Shown piece by piece: positions 16,305 through 23,206 of a DNA stretch of 25,110 nucleotides (the first letter of the stretch is position 1; the number at the start of each line of letters is the position of its first letter). The position numbers and the translations under genes are program-made. The notes under the pieces are model-generated. The model had not been told where the DNA came from, did no database searches, and was given only the letters and a program-made list of their open reading frames with translations. The stretch comes from an uncultured Lachnospiraceae bacterium (GTDB lineage: Bacteria > Bacillota > Clostridia > Lachnospirales > Lachnospiraceae): the NCBI GenBank assembly GCA_900554205.1, contig USGM01000040.1, positions 1 through 25,110 on the forward strand, read 5' to 3'.

Positions 16305-16318
16305 GGAATACGTTTTCT
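16305..16318. promoter_or_regulatory. Operator-like site in the lacI leader
   Basis: GGAATACGTTTTCT matches the perfect glgP palindrome GGAAAACGTTTTCC at 12 of 14 positions. It lies about 60 bases downstream of the predicted lacI transcription start. Autoregulation is inferred. Confidence 0.5.
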
Positions 16319-16357
16319 TTCGTCTTCTAAAAAACGAAGTCCATGGCGGCTTACTAT

Positions 16358-16386
16358 TTGACGCAGAACCTCTTTCCCTCTATACT
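16358..16386 (+). promoter_or_regulatory. Rightward promoter toward the repeat array and tadA
   Basis: TTGACG (16358-16363), a 17-base spacer and TATACT (16381-16386) predict a start near 16393. The tadA transcript would then have a leader of about 300 bases containing the 51-bp repeats. Confidence 0.6.
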
Positions 16387-16410
16387 ATAGTTAAGTTGCA
16401 GAAATGTCAA
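16382..16410 (-). promoter_or_regulatory. Leftward promoter of the second lacI gene, overlapping the rightward one
   Basis: On the minus strand TTGACA (16405-16410), a 17-base spacer and TAGTAT (16382-16387) are seen; TATAGT at 15-base spacing (16384-16389) is the alternative -10. The -10 boxes of the two opposing promoters overlap, so they should compete for polymerase. Confidence 0.6.
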
Positions 16411-16429
16411 TTTGTAATGTTTAAGAAGG

Positions 16430-16640
16430 CTGCGGCTGGGTATGGAAAATTTTTCCTCACTCCATACCCTCCGCGCGCAGGTTCGTTGGGTATAGGCAGC
16501 ACTTTCCTCGCCGCATACCCTCCGCACGCAGACTCGTTGGGTATAGGCAGCACTTTCCTCGCCACATACCCTCCGCGCGCAGGTTCGTTGGGTATAGGCA
16601 GCACTTTCCTCGCCACATACCCTCCGCGCGCAGGCTCGCG
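16430..16640. repeat. 51-bp tandem repeat array upstream of tadA
   Basis: Three nearly identical 51-bp units lie at 16481-16531, 16532-16582 and 16583-16633, preceded by a diverged unit (16430-16480) and followed by a few bases of another. Each unit contains GGGTAT and ATACCC arms that can form a hairpin; in the diverged unit the arms are GGGTATGG and CCATACCC. Because 51 is a multiple of three, reading frames stay open through the array on both strands, giving spurious 17-residue repeats. The unit shares CTGCGTGCGGA(A/G)GGTA with the palindromic element near 12717-12732. There are no variable spacers, so it is not a CRISPR. Confidence 0.9.
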
Positions 16641-16692
16641 AAGTCATCACCACTAATTCACTTAGCTTATTCAACAAGGAAAGAGGATTCTT

Positions 16693-17202
16693 ATGGCTGT
16701 GGTATCCACTGTTCAGGAAAAATATATGAAGGAGGCCCTCAAGCAGGCAAAGAAGGCCTACGCTCTCGGGGAAGTGCCCATAGGCTGCGTCATCGTGCAT
16801 GAGGGCAAAATTATCGGGCGGGGCTACAACCGGCGCAATACGGACAAAAATACCCTGGCGCACGCTGAGATTACTGCCATCAACAAAGCCAGCAAGGTCA
16901 TCGGTGACTGGCGGTTGGAGGAATGCACGCTCTATGTTACCCTGGAGCCCTGCCAGATGTGCGCCGGAGCCATCGTGCAGGCGCGGATTCCCGAGGTGGT
17001 CATGGGCTGCATGAACCCCAAGGCGGGCTGTGCCGGGTCTATCCTGAATATCCTTGATATGCCGCAGTTTAATCATCAGGTCGCCGTCACACGGGGCATT
17101 CTCGAACAGGAATGCAGCGACATGCTGAAGCTGTTCTTCTCAGAGTTAAGAGTCCGGAATAAGGCTGAGAAGGAGGCGCGCAAGGCCTCTACTCAGTCCT
17201 GA
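16693..17202 (+). CDS. tadA: tRNA-specific adenosine-34 deaminase
   Basis: This zinc enzyme converts adenosine to inosine at the wobble position of tRNA-Arg(ACG). The 169 residues contain the deaminase signature: HAE (His57, Glu59) and PCQMC (Cys87, Cys90), with the N-terminal MKEALKQAKKAYALGEVPIGCVIV typical of TadA and not of free-nucleoside deaminases. GAGG is six bases before the ATG at 16693. The C-terminal tail is charged (RNKAEKEARKAS). The gene's last 10 bp overlap the 3' end of the converging MutS2-like gene. Its long leader probably carries the 51-bp repeats. Confidence 0.95.
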   Translation: MAVVSTVQEKYMKEALKQAKKAYALGEVPIGCVIVHEGKIIGRGYNRRNTDKNTLAHAEITAINKASKVIGDWRLEECTLYVTLEPCQMCAGAIVQARIPEVVMGCMNPKAGCAGSILNILDMPQFNHQVAVTRGILEQECSDMLKLFFSELRVRNKAEKEARKASTQS

Positions 17203-19283
17203 TCGAGATGCAGCTCCGCTCCCTCCACATATTTTCTCTCCATCTTGTGGCGCAGCTTGCGGGTCTCCACGGAATCAAAGATAATTGAGAAATCGTAATC
17301 CTCGGGGTATAGCTCCGCAGCTGCCACCTGTAATCTGACCCGCTTATGGCTGATCCATATCTTTCTGTCGCGCAGCTGCACCCGCAGCACTCCCTTTTCG
17401 TTCACCGGCTCACAGACAATGCCGATCTTTTTATCCGGGTAAACCATGACACTGTCACCGCGTTGGAACTTTTCCGTGAGTTCTGCTTTCTGTCCTGTCA
17501 GCGCTCCGTTGTTATTTTTCTTCTGAATGCGTGGGCCCTGTTGGTATGCCGTGCGTTTCCTTTCTGTTTTCTCCGGCTCAGGAATGTCCGCATTTGCGGG
17601 AACTCCCGTACCCTCTGCACAGTCTCCGCATGGCGGCTTCGGTATTTCCCGGGGCTTCGACGCTTCTCCCATCCCCGCTCCGTATGCCGCACGCTCCGCT
17701 GTCCGAAGCATCGCCTCCGGCATTCCAAGTCTCGCCGCGATATAGAAGGCACAGCTTTCCCCCGCCTCCCCAATCTCCATCTTGTAGAGCGGGCGCAGGC
17801 TCTCCTTGTCGAAGGTCATTCTGGCATTGATAATGCCCTCCGCCTGTTCCGCATAGGTTTTCACCTCCGGGTAATGAGTCGTCACAAGGAAGAGACAGCC
17901 GCTCCTACGCAGCTCCTCCAGAATCGCAACTGCAATGCCCATGCCCTCCGCCGGATCAGTACCCGAGCCGAGTTCATCCATAATCACCAGACTTTCCCGG
18001 TTCACCTTTTTCAGAATGTCCAGCACGTTTGTAATATGCGCTGAAAAGGTAGACAGGTTTTCGGACAGATTCTGTCCGTCTCCAATGTCGCAGAGGTAGT
18101 TGCTGTTCATGCAGATGTCCGCCTGTTCACAGCAGACATGAAGTCCACACTGCGCCATCATACAGTTGACGGCAACCGTCTTGATCGCCACCGTCTTACC
18201 TCCCGTGTTAGGGCCGGTAATCACGACGCCCCTGTAATCCGCGCACTGCGCCTGCTTCTTCTCCGCGTTCCCTGCCTGTTCCGGCTTCGTCTCCACATCC
18301 GGTGTCTGCTTCAAATTGCCGTCCGTCTCCCCAATACAGAAATCCTGCGGTACGCACACAGTGCGATCCATCAGTGGATGTCTCGCCGCTGTCAGCCTGA
18401 TCCTTCTCTCTGTATTGATGTTCGGGGCGGCACAGCCAAGCTCCATGCTCAGCTTTCCCTTGGAAAAGCAAAAGTCCAGCTTCTCCATTGTTCTCAGGTT
18501 CTGCTCCATTGTCTCCCCCTGCTCCCCCAGCATGGCAGACAGTGTATACAATATCCTCCTCTCCTCATTCTCCTCATCAATCCGCATCAGCTGCAGCTCC
18601 TCGCTGTACTTCGCCACAGCCGTCGGCTCAATGAACAGGGTATTGCCCGTAGCCGACTTGTCGATCACACTGCCGCTCACACGGAACTTATATTCCTTCT
18701 TCACCGGCACGCAGAGATGCCCGTTCCGGTTTACGCTGTAGCTGTCCGACATGCACTCTTTATAGCTGCGGATCACCGCCTCCGCCTTTTCCTTCATTTT
18801 CTCCTCAAGGCGGACAATCCCGCTCCGCAGTTCATGCAAAAGCTTTGAGGCGTAATCATCCACCGCTCCGTTTCGGATTTTGACATGGATGCTTTCACGG
18901 GTTTCATCCAGCTCATCGAGATTCTGCTCATACCATGGAAGCGAAAGCTCCAGCGCCTTACAGCGATTCAGATAATCCTTCAACCGCTTCACCGCCGTCA
19001 GCGCGCTCTCTGCCTGCTCCAGCTGCGCCGCTGTCAGGCAGTCCCCTCTCTCCGCCACATTCATCAGCTCCCTGACACCTTCCATTGCACTTAACGGTGG
19101 CGTTCCCATTTCTTCCATCATGGTCTTCGCCTCCGTCGTCTCCCGCAGTCTCGCCCTTAGCTCCACCTCCGAGAGAACCGGCGTCGTCTCCCGGATCTCT
19201 CTCTTCGCACTGTCTGTCAGTGCCAGCGCACTCCAGATTTCCTTTATCTTATCAAATTCCAAATTTTTTTCCGTCTGATTCAT
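17193..19283 (-). CDS. MutS2-like ATPase lacking the Smr domain
   Basis: This MutS-family ATPase has 696 residues. The core shows the MutS2-type lever region (about 1-300), Walker A TGPNTGGKT (356-364), the STFSAHITNV signature and Walker B LVIMDELGSGTDP (432-444). A KOW-like segment, FQRGDSVMVYPDKKIGIVCE, follows a charged linker, as in MutS2. MutS2 proteins are usually near 780-790 residues and end in an Smr nuclease domain, which I do not find: the C-terminus after the KOW segment is about 60 residues without it. A charged insertion precedes Walker A (about 320-348). Roles of MutS2 in recombination control or ribosome rescue cannot be assumed for this form. The start at 19283 has GGAG six bases upstream. 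The open frame reaching 19418 runs through hairpins and a terminator and is not used. Confidence 0.85.
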   Translation of the reverse strand: MNQTEKNLEFDKIKEIWSALALTDSAKREIRETTPVLSEVELRARLRETTEAKTMMEEMGTPPLSAMEGVRELMNVAERGDCLTAAQLEQAESALTAVKRLKDYLNRCKALELSLPWYEQNLDELDETRESIHVKIRNGAVDDYASKLLHELRSGIVRLEEKMKEKAEAVIRSYKECMSDSYSVNRNGHLCVPVKKEYKFRVSGSVIDKSATGNTLFIEPTAVAKYSEELQLMRIDEENEERRILYTLSAMLGEQGETMEQNLRTMEKLDFCFSKGKLSMELGCAAPNINTERRIRLTAARHPLMDRTVCVPQDFCIGETDGNLKQTPDVETKPEQAGNAEKKQAQCADYRGVVITGPNTGGKTVAIKTVAVNCMMAQCGLHVCCEQADICMNSNYLCDIGDGQNLSENLSTFSAHITNVLDILKKVNRESLVIMDELGSGTDPAEGMGIAVAILEELRRSGCLFLVTTHYPEVKTYAEQAEGIINARMTFDKESLRPLYKMEIGEAGESCAFYIAARLGMPEAMLRTAERAAYGAGMGEASKPREIPKPPCGDCAEGTGVPANADIPEPEKTERKRTAYQQGPRIQKKNNNGALTGQKAELTEKFQRGDSVMVYPDKKIGIVCEPVNEKGVLRVQLRDRKIWISHKRVRLQVAAAELYPEDYDFSIIFDSVETRKLRHKMERKYVEGAELHLDQD

Positions 19284-19295
19284 TTTTTCTCCATT

Positions 19296-19363
19296 TCTGC
19301 GCACATTCCTTGCGCATGACGAATTTGTGTCTGCACATATTCTTTGTGCATAGCAAGTTTGTG
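19296..19363 (-). repeat. Two tandem 34-base hairpin repeats in the mutS2-like leader
   Basis: 19330-19363 and 19296-19329 align without gaps at 26 of 34 positions, and all eight differences are transitions. Each copy has a perfect 6-bp stem: TGCACA with TGTGCA in the upstream copy, TGCGCA with TGCGCA in the copy nearer the gene. One base pair thus changes from A-T to G-C on both sides, which is covariation and supports an RNA or DNA hairpin. They lie between a terminator and the gene start. Confidence 0.7.
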
Positions 19364-19374
19364 ATAACATACGC

Positions 19375-19403
19375 AAAAAGAGCATAGCCATACAGCCATG
19401 CTC
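19375..19403 (-). terminator. Rho-independent terminator upstream of the mutS2-like gene
   Basis: On the minus strand GAGCATGGC and GCTATGCTC form a 9-bp stem with one G-U pair and a 6-base loop, followed by TTTTT. It lies about 90 bp before the mutS2-like start, so it either ends an upstream transcript or attenuates this gene. No strong promoter between it and the gene was found. Confidence 0.75.
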
Positions 19404-19462
19404 CTTCAATCGTTTCATTCATAACAAATATCCGCCGTTCACCACCCGCATCAAGTGTTGGC

Positions 19463-19579
19463 TCACTTACGCTCATTATATTCGCCAATCCACATTAAAT
19501 TCTGCGGGTCATAAACTCTGTCAATCGCAACTGTAATGGTATTTGGGCACACTCCGAACCTGAAATCCTGAATCTTCAC
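19463..19579 (-). CDS. Possible 38-residue small protein or gene remnant
   Basis: A frame with a GTG start encodes 38 residues: MKIQDFRFGVCPNTITVAID, then RVYDPQNLMWIGEYNERK. Its composition, with alternating beta-strand-like segments and a charged end, looks more protein-like than most frames here. The ribosome site is poor and no family is recognised. It lies in the 397-bp spacer between the acyltransferase and the MutS2-like gene, upstream of the terminator at 19375-19403, which could be its own. It may equally be a remnant of a decayed gene. The rest of the spacer (19580-19680) is AT-rich and holds nothing I can identify. Confidence 0.3.
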   Translation of the reverse strand: MKIQDFRFGVCPNTITVAIDRVYDPQNLMWIGEYNERK

Positions 19580-19680
19580 CCTGCATTATTTATTTTGCAT
19601 TTACCTTTACAATTACCGACGACAAAAAAATTCCTCGCTTTCTTTTAACAAACCTATATAAACACACTGCTTTCCCGTTG

Positions 19681-20973
19681 TCAAGAAGATTTTATCTTTC
19701 GCCTGTTGGAAGATTCCCTTGTCAGCTTATACAGCTCCTCCGTTGCAAGTCTCGTCTTCGCCACAATATCTCCGCCCTCCTTCGGGAAGCAGTAATACAG
19801 CACCTCCGTATTGCCAATGCAGATCATGTCGCCCACCTCGTACCAGTAATAGTCAGAGTAGAGGCTGTAGGAGGCCGACGGCTTCTGGGAATAATCGAGC
19901 TTTCCGTCGCAGCCTGTCAGGTGGAAGCCGTCTGTGCCATGGTGCAGTCTGCCGCTCCCGACCTTGTAGATACAGCTCATATTTACCATCATGCAGATAT
20001 CGACAGCCACATCCAGCTCATAGCTGCCCTCCTCAAGCTCTTTTCTGACACACTCCCGTTCCCAGCGATACCAGTCGGGAACATGGGCAAACTCCGTGTC
20101 ACCGTCCGCCGCCTCCATAAAGCCCGTCTCTGTCAGCGCGTATTCCTTGCCGCAGCTCTGGCAGGTGAGCTTTGTCCCCTTGCCGAGCATCTTTCCCTCT
20201 GTGCCGCAGTGCGGGCATTTGTAGAGGACGCGGTTCAGGCAGTCCGCGCGGAAGGTCTCCTCGATCCTGACATTGTTCTCCTGCTGCCAGCGGAAGTTGT
20301 CGAAGGTGAATTTCTCCGTCAGAATGGCATTCAGCTCCGCAACGCTCTTATTGGCAATCTCCTCGGGGGAAAGAAGATACTCCATATCCGCCGAGACGTC
20401 CACCTCGCGCAGCTGGAGATTATTGTACAGCGGATCTCTGGCAAACGCCCCGTAGGTCTTGATCATTACGACCGGAACACCCAACATTTTCAAACATTTC
20501 CCGAGACTTTCCGGCAGCGGGGTGGCGGTTCCGTCAAAGCTGTAGCTCGCCTCCGGAAACATCAGCACGGAGTTTCTCAGCTTTTTAAACGCAAACATCA
20601 TGTCACGGACAAGAAGCATATCCATCACAAACTTCTTTGTCGGAATACAGCCGATCCTGTACATCAGACCACTCTTTCCGACAAATCCGTCTGAGGTACA
20701 GACGATATTAAAGGGACGGGGGTACAGAATCGTCGCAGCGATTTTCAGATCAATAAAACTGGAATGGTTCATCAGTATCAGGCAAGGCTCCTTTTTCCCG
20801 AGTCTTTCCATTCCTATCTCCCGACAGGTAAAATTAGTCGCCTTCAGATCCGAAGCCGACAGAAGCTTCAGGAGTGTCCGAAAGCCGATTCCCGGTTTCC
20901 TCGGAAACCGATGCAGTCCAACCGGCTTCGCCAGCACATCCTCATAGCTCATCTCTTTTATTTTTATCTTCAT
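19681..20973 (-). CDS. PlsC-type acyltransferase with C-terminal zinc ribbon
   Basis: The N-terminal half carries the glycerolipid acyltransferase signature: NHSSFID (His70, Asp75), and FPEAS at 139-143 in place of the common FPEG. This class transfers an acyl chain to lysophosphatidate or a similar acceptor at the inner membrane face. A strong hydrophobic helix is not obvious. From about residue 251 there is a zinc ribbon (CPHC at 253-256, CQSC at 271-274), followed by about 150 residues of beta-rich sequence with no recognised domain. At 430 residues it is nearly twice the length of a plain PlsC. The start at 20973 is preceded by GAGGGCGGGA. It has an extended -10 promoter near 21007 and is divergent from the SRP RNA gene. 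The acceptor is unknown; calling it a phospholipid enzyme would be inference. Confidence 0.85.
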   Translation of the reverse strand: MKIKIKEMSYEDVLAKPVGLHRFPRKPGIGFRTLLKLLSASDLKATNFTCREIGMERLGKKEPCLILMNHSSFIDLKIAATILYPRPFNIVCTSDGFVGKSGLMYRIGCIPTKKFVMDMLLVRDMMFAFKKLRNSVLMFPEASYSFDGTATPLPESLGKCLKMLGVPVVMIKTYGAFARDPLYNNLQLREVDVSADMEYLLSPEEIANKSVAELNAILTEKFTFDNFRWQQENNVRIEETFRADCLNRVLYKCPHCGTEGKMLGKGTKLTCQSCGKEYALTETGFMEAADGDTEFAHVPDWYRWERECVRKELEEGSYELDVAVDICMMVNMSCIYKVGSGRLHHGTDGFHLTGCDGKLDYSQKPSASYSLYSDYYWYEVGDMICIGNTEVLYYCFPKEGGDIVAKTRLATEELYKLTRESSNRRKIKSS

Positions 20974-21006
20974 GTATTCCCGCCCTCACAGCTTATCTTT
21001 TTATTC

Positions 21007-21012
21007 AGTATA
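21007..21012 (-). promoter_or_regulatory. Extended -10 promoter of the acyltransferase gene
   Basis: On the minus strand the sequence reads TGTTATACT, an extended -10 element. The -35 region is weak (GTTAAT at 17 bases). Transcription would start near 21000. Confidence 0.5.
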
Positions 21013-21044
21013 ACATAGCATACAAACAATTAACAGCAAAATCC

Positions 21045-21073
21045 TTGACAAAATCCCCGGAAACCGATACACT
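21045..21073 (+). promoter_or_regulatory. Candidate promoter upstream of the SRP RNA
   Basis: TTGACA (21045-21050), a 17-base spacer and TACACT (21068-21073) form one option. A second option is the extended -10 element TGATATGAT at 21092-21100, which fits a start near 21107 better with the folded RNA. Confidence 0.5.
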
Positions 21074-21106
21074 TATAAAGCCGTACATTCGTGATATGAT
21101 GTTGAA

Positions 21107-21228
21107 ATTCGGTCTTGCGCAATGAGAATCTGCGAACCGTGTCAGGTTGGGAACAAAGCAGCACTAAGCAGAACCTTTCATGTGCCGCAAGGCAGCCGGG
21201 TGGAGTTGTATCCGGGTGTGCGGTTTTT
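21107..21228 (+). ncRNA. ffs: Signal recognition particle RNA, small bacterial type
   Basis: The RNA guides membrane protein targeting together with Ffh and FtsY. The conserved Ffh-binding hairpin is clear: GTCAGG (21140-21145), then a GGAA tetraloop closed by TTG and CAA (21146-21155), then AGCAGC (21156-21161). Outer helices support it: TCTGC with GCAGA, ATGA with TCAT, and CTTGCG (21114-21119) with CGCAAG (21186-21191). No Alu-domain-like 5' part is seen, so it is the short 4.5S form. A T-run at 21224-21228 probably marks the end. The exact ends are estimated. It sits directly upstream of the COG1313-like gene. Confidence 0.9.
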
Positions 21229-21254
21229 AAAATATTTCGATCAGGTATCCTTCT

Positions 21255-22178
21255 ATGTCAATGACTCCCGAAAAGATAACTTCATATATGTCGGACTGCA
21301 CGCTCTGCCCACGCAGATGTCATGCCAACCGCGCAGCGGGGCAGACAGGCTTCTGCGGTCAGACCGCCCAGCTCCGCGCTGCAAGGGCAGCCCTGCATTT
21401 CTGGGAGGAACCCTGTATCTCGGGCGATTGCGGCTCCGGTACGGTCTTCTTCTCCGGCTGTAGCCTGCAATGCATTTTCTGCCAGAATCATGAGATTGCT
21501 CTGGGTGAATCCGGCAAGGTCATCTCCGTGGAACGCCTGTCCCAGATCTTTCTGGAGCTTCAGGAAAAGGGCGCTGCCAATATCAACCTCGTCACGGCGG
21601 GACATTTTATCCCGCAGGTATGCCGCGCCTTAGAGCTTTCCAAGACGCACGGCTTGTCCATTCCCATCGTCTATAACACCGGCAGCTATGAGGAGGTGGC
21701 TTCACTGCGTCTTCTGGAAGGTCTCATAGACATCTGGCTGCCGGATCTGAAATACTTTTCCGGTGACCTCTCCGCCCGCTATTCCTCTGCTCCGGACTAT
21801 TTTCAGGTTGCGACGGCTGCGATTGCGGAAATGTTCCGTCAGACCCCGACTGCTGTATTCGATTCCAAAACCGGGCTGATGCAGCGGGGGATCATTGTCC
21901 GCCACCTTATGCTCCCCGGTCAGGCTGCCGACTCCAAAAAGATTCTGAGGTATCTGCATACCACCTACGGCGATGCCATTTATATCAGCATCATGAACCA
22001 GTACACTCCCCTTGCGGGTGTGAGCGAAATTCCCGAATTAAACCGCAAGGTCACACCGGAGGAATACCGCCGGGTTCTGGATTTCGCGGACAGGATCGGC
22101 ATTGAAAACGGTTTTATGCAGGAGGACGGTACCGCGGCAGAGAGCTTTATCCCGCCCTTCGACTACGAGGGCATATAG
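21255..22178 (+). CDS. PflX-like radical SAM protein (COG1313 type)
   Basis: This 307-residue protein resembles the pyruvate formate-lyase activase homologues called PflX. The radical SAM cluster motif is CSLQCIFC (Cys69, Cys73, Cys76), followed by QNHEIALGE. A cysteine-rich N-terminus (Cys15, Cys18, Cys22, Cys34; CTLCPRRC and GFCG) is typical of the group and may hold another metal cluster. The segment LPDLKYF and the sequence IVRHLMLPGQ also fit the family. Its substrate is unknown; no glycyl-radical enzyme is adjacent. The ribosome site is weak (AGG nine bases before the first ATG), and the ATG at 21261 is an alternative start. It follows the SRP RNA by about 27 bp and ends 9 bp from a converging gene. 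Confidence 0.85.
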   Translation: MSMTPEKITSYMSDCTLCPRRCHANRAAGQTGFCGQTAQLRAARAALHFWEEPCISGDCGSGTVFFSGCSLQCIFCQNHEIALGESGKVISVERLSQIFLELQEKGAANINLVTAGHFIPQVCRALELSKTHGLSIPIVYNTGSYEEVASLRLLEGLIDIWLPDLKYFSGDLSARYSSAPDYFQVATAAIAEMFRQTPTAVFDSKTGLMQRGIIVRHLMLPGQAADSKKILRYLHTTYGDAIYISIMNQYTPLAGVSEIPELNRKVTPEEYRRVLDFADRIGIENGFMQEDGTAAESFIPPFDYEGI

Positions 22179-22187
22179 CCGTCTCTG

Positions 22188-23150
22188 TCACATCTGAACC
22201 TTCATCATATAATAGCCGAAATCCGATGCCTGTGCCGGTTCCTGTGCACACTCAAAGCTCTCAAAGCCGAACATCACGGCAACCTGCTTTTCCCTCTCGA
22301 AATAGTTTCCGGGAACGCCCAGATAATAGAGTATCTCGCCCTTTCTCTCGACTCTGGTCAGAATCAGATGCCCGTAGTTATAAAAACCATGCAGCAGAAA
22401 GCTGTTGTTTGCTGCCCGATAGGAATCCGCCGAAAACAGCACGAAATCCGCCGGTCCGACCGAGAGGTACTCCCTTTCATCCCCAAAGGGATTGACATGC
22501 GGATAAACCGTGCAGAGCTGCCGCCACTTGTCCTCCTGCAAGGCCATGATTGTGGCTGGTTCCGGCTCGGTCTGCGCGCGCCCGCGTGCGCCCTGTGACG
22601 GCTCTGGGATTTCCGTCGGCTGTTCGACGACTTCCGGCAGATTCCGTTCCTGCCGGCTCTCCGGTTCCAACCGCTTCACTTCCTGCGGATTTTCCCTCTG
22701 CTGCCCACCTTCCGGCTCCCCACATTCTTCATCAGCACACTGTCCGGCTGTCTTTGCGACATTTTTCTGTTCCGCCGCACTGAGTTCAGCTCCCCCTCTC
22801 TCATTCTCCCTGAATGTACAGGAGACAAATCTTCCTTCTCCCACACGGATGCGGATTTCCGACAGCTCCTGATAAGCAATTCCTGTTTTTCCGATTTCAT
22901 TTTCTACATGACATTCGTGTCGGAACTTTCCCTCTCCATTATAAAACGTGATTTTCCCTACCGCCGCCTCCTTTACCTGCGAGCAAAGAATTACATCACA
23001 TGCCAATCCCTCCGCGCATCGGAGCCCCCTGATATTCAGATCCATAATGAGATGGGAATCCCGCAGCTCAAGTCTTGCAAATCCGCACCCGCGCACACGT
23101 TCACCATTTTCCAGATAGTCCAGATACTTGATCCTTCTGTCATAGCGCAT
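22188..23150 (-). CDS. Uncharacterised two-domain protein resembling DUF6128
   Basis: The function is unknown. The 320 residues fall into an N-terminal beta-rich domain (about 1-115, starting MRYDRRIKYLDYLENGERVR), a low-complexity linker rich in Glu, Gln and Pro (about 118-210) and a C-terminal domain (about 210-320). The C-terminal domain contains YPHVNPFGDEREYLSVGPAD, FLLHGFYNYGHLIL and YLGVPGNYFEREKQVAVMFG. These segments recall the Lachnospiraceae family DUF6128; I could not run a search. No signal peptide or membrane helix is visible, so it is probably cytoplasmic. The start follows GGGGG and a six-base spacer, but that ribosome site lies in the 3' arm of a hairpin at 23158-23198. Confidence 0.8.
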   Translation of the reverse strand: MRYDRRIKYLDYLENGERVRGCGFARLELRDSHLIMDLNIRGLRCAEGLACDVILCSQVKEAAVGKITFYNGEGKFRHECHVENEIGKTGIAYQELSEIRIRVGEGRFVSCTFRENERGGAELSAAEQKNVAKTAGQCADEECGEPEGGQQRENPQEVKRLEPESRQERNLPEVVEQPTEIPEPSQGARGRAQTEPEPATIMALQEDKWRQLCTVYPHVNPFGDEREYLSVGPADFVLFSADSYRAANNSFLLHGFYNYGHLILTRVERKGEILYYLGVPGNYFEREKQVAVMFGFESFECAQEPAQASDFGYYMMKVQM

Positions 23151-23157
23151 AAAATTA

Positions 23158-23198
23158 CCCCCGAATATACTTTGATTGATTAAAATATATTCGAGGGG
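23158..23198 (-). promoter_or_regulatory. Hairpin between the CdaR-type gene and the DUF6128-like gene, masking its ribosome site
   Basis: On the minus strand CCCCTCGAATATA pairs with TATATTCGGGG with one bulged base and a 16-base loop. The GGGG arm is also the presumed ribosome site of the downstream gene. TAATTTT follows, so it may act as a weak terminator, a translation block, or both. Confidence 0.55.
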
Positions 23199-23206
23199 TT
23201 GTCTGC

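Noticed and set aside
16430..16640. Possible CRISPR array
   Set aside because: The repeats are directly adjacent with no variable spacers, and no cas genes are nearby. It is a tandem repeat.
19284..19418. N-terminal extension of the MutS2-like protein
   Set aside because: The 45 extra residues are cysteine-rich, come from the terminator and hairpin repeats, and do not resemble the family. The internal ATG at 19283 has a proper ribosome site.
19252..19488. Open frame of 78 codons over the mutS2-like leader, with a hydrophobic stretch
   Set aside because: It runs through a strong terminator and both hairpin repeats and overlaps the real start of the MutS2-like gene in another frame. Its start overlaps the stop of the 38-residue frame, but it has no ribosome site.
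19615..19645. T-run on the minus strand after the acyltransferase gene as a terminator
   Set aside because: The TTTTTTT is not preceded by a convincing stem.
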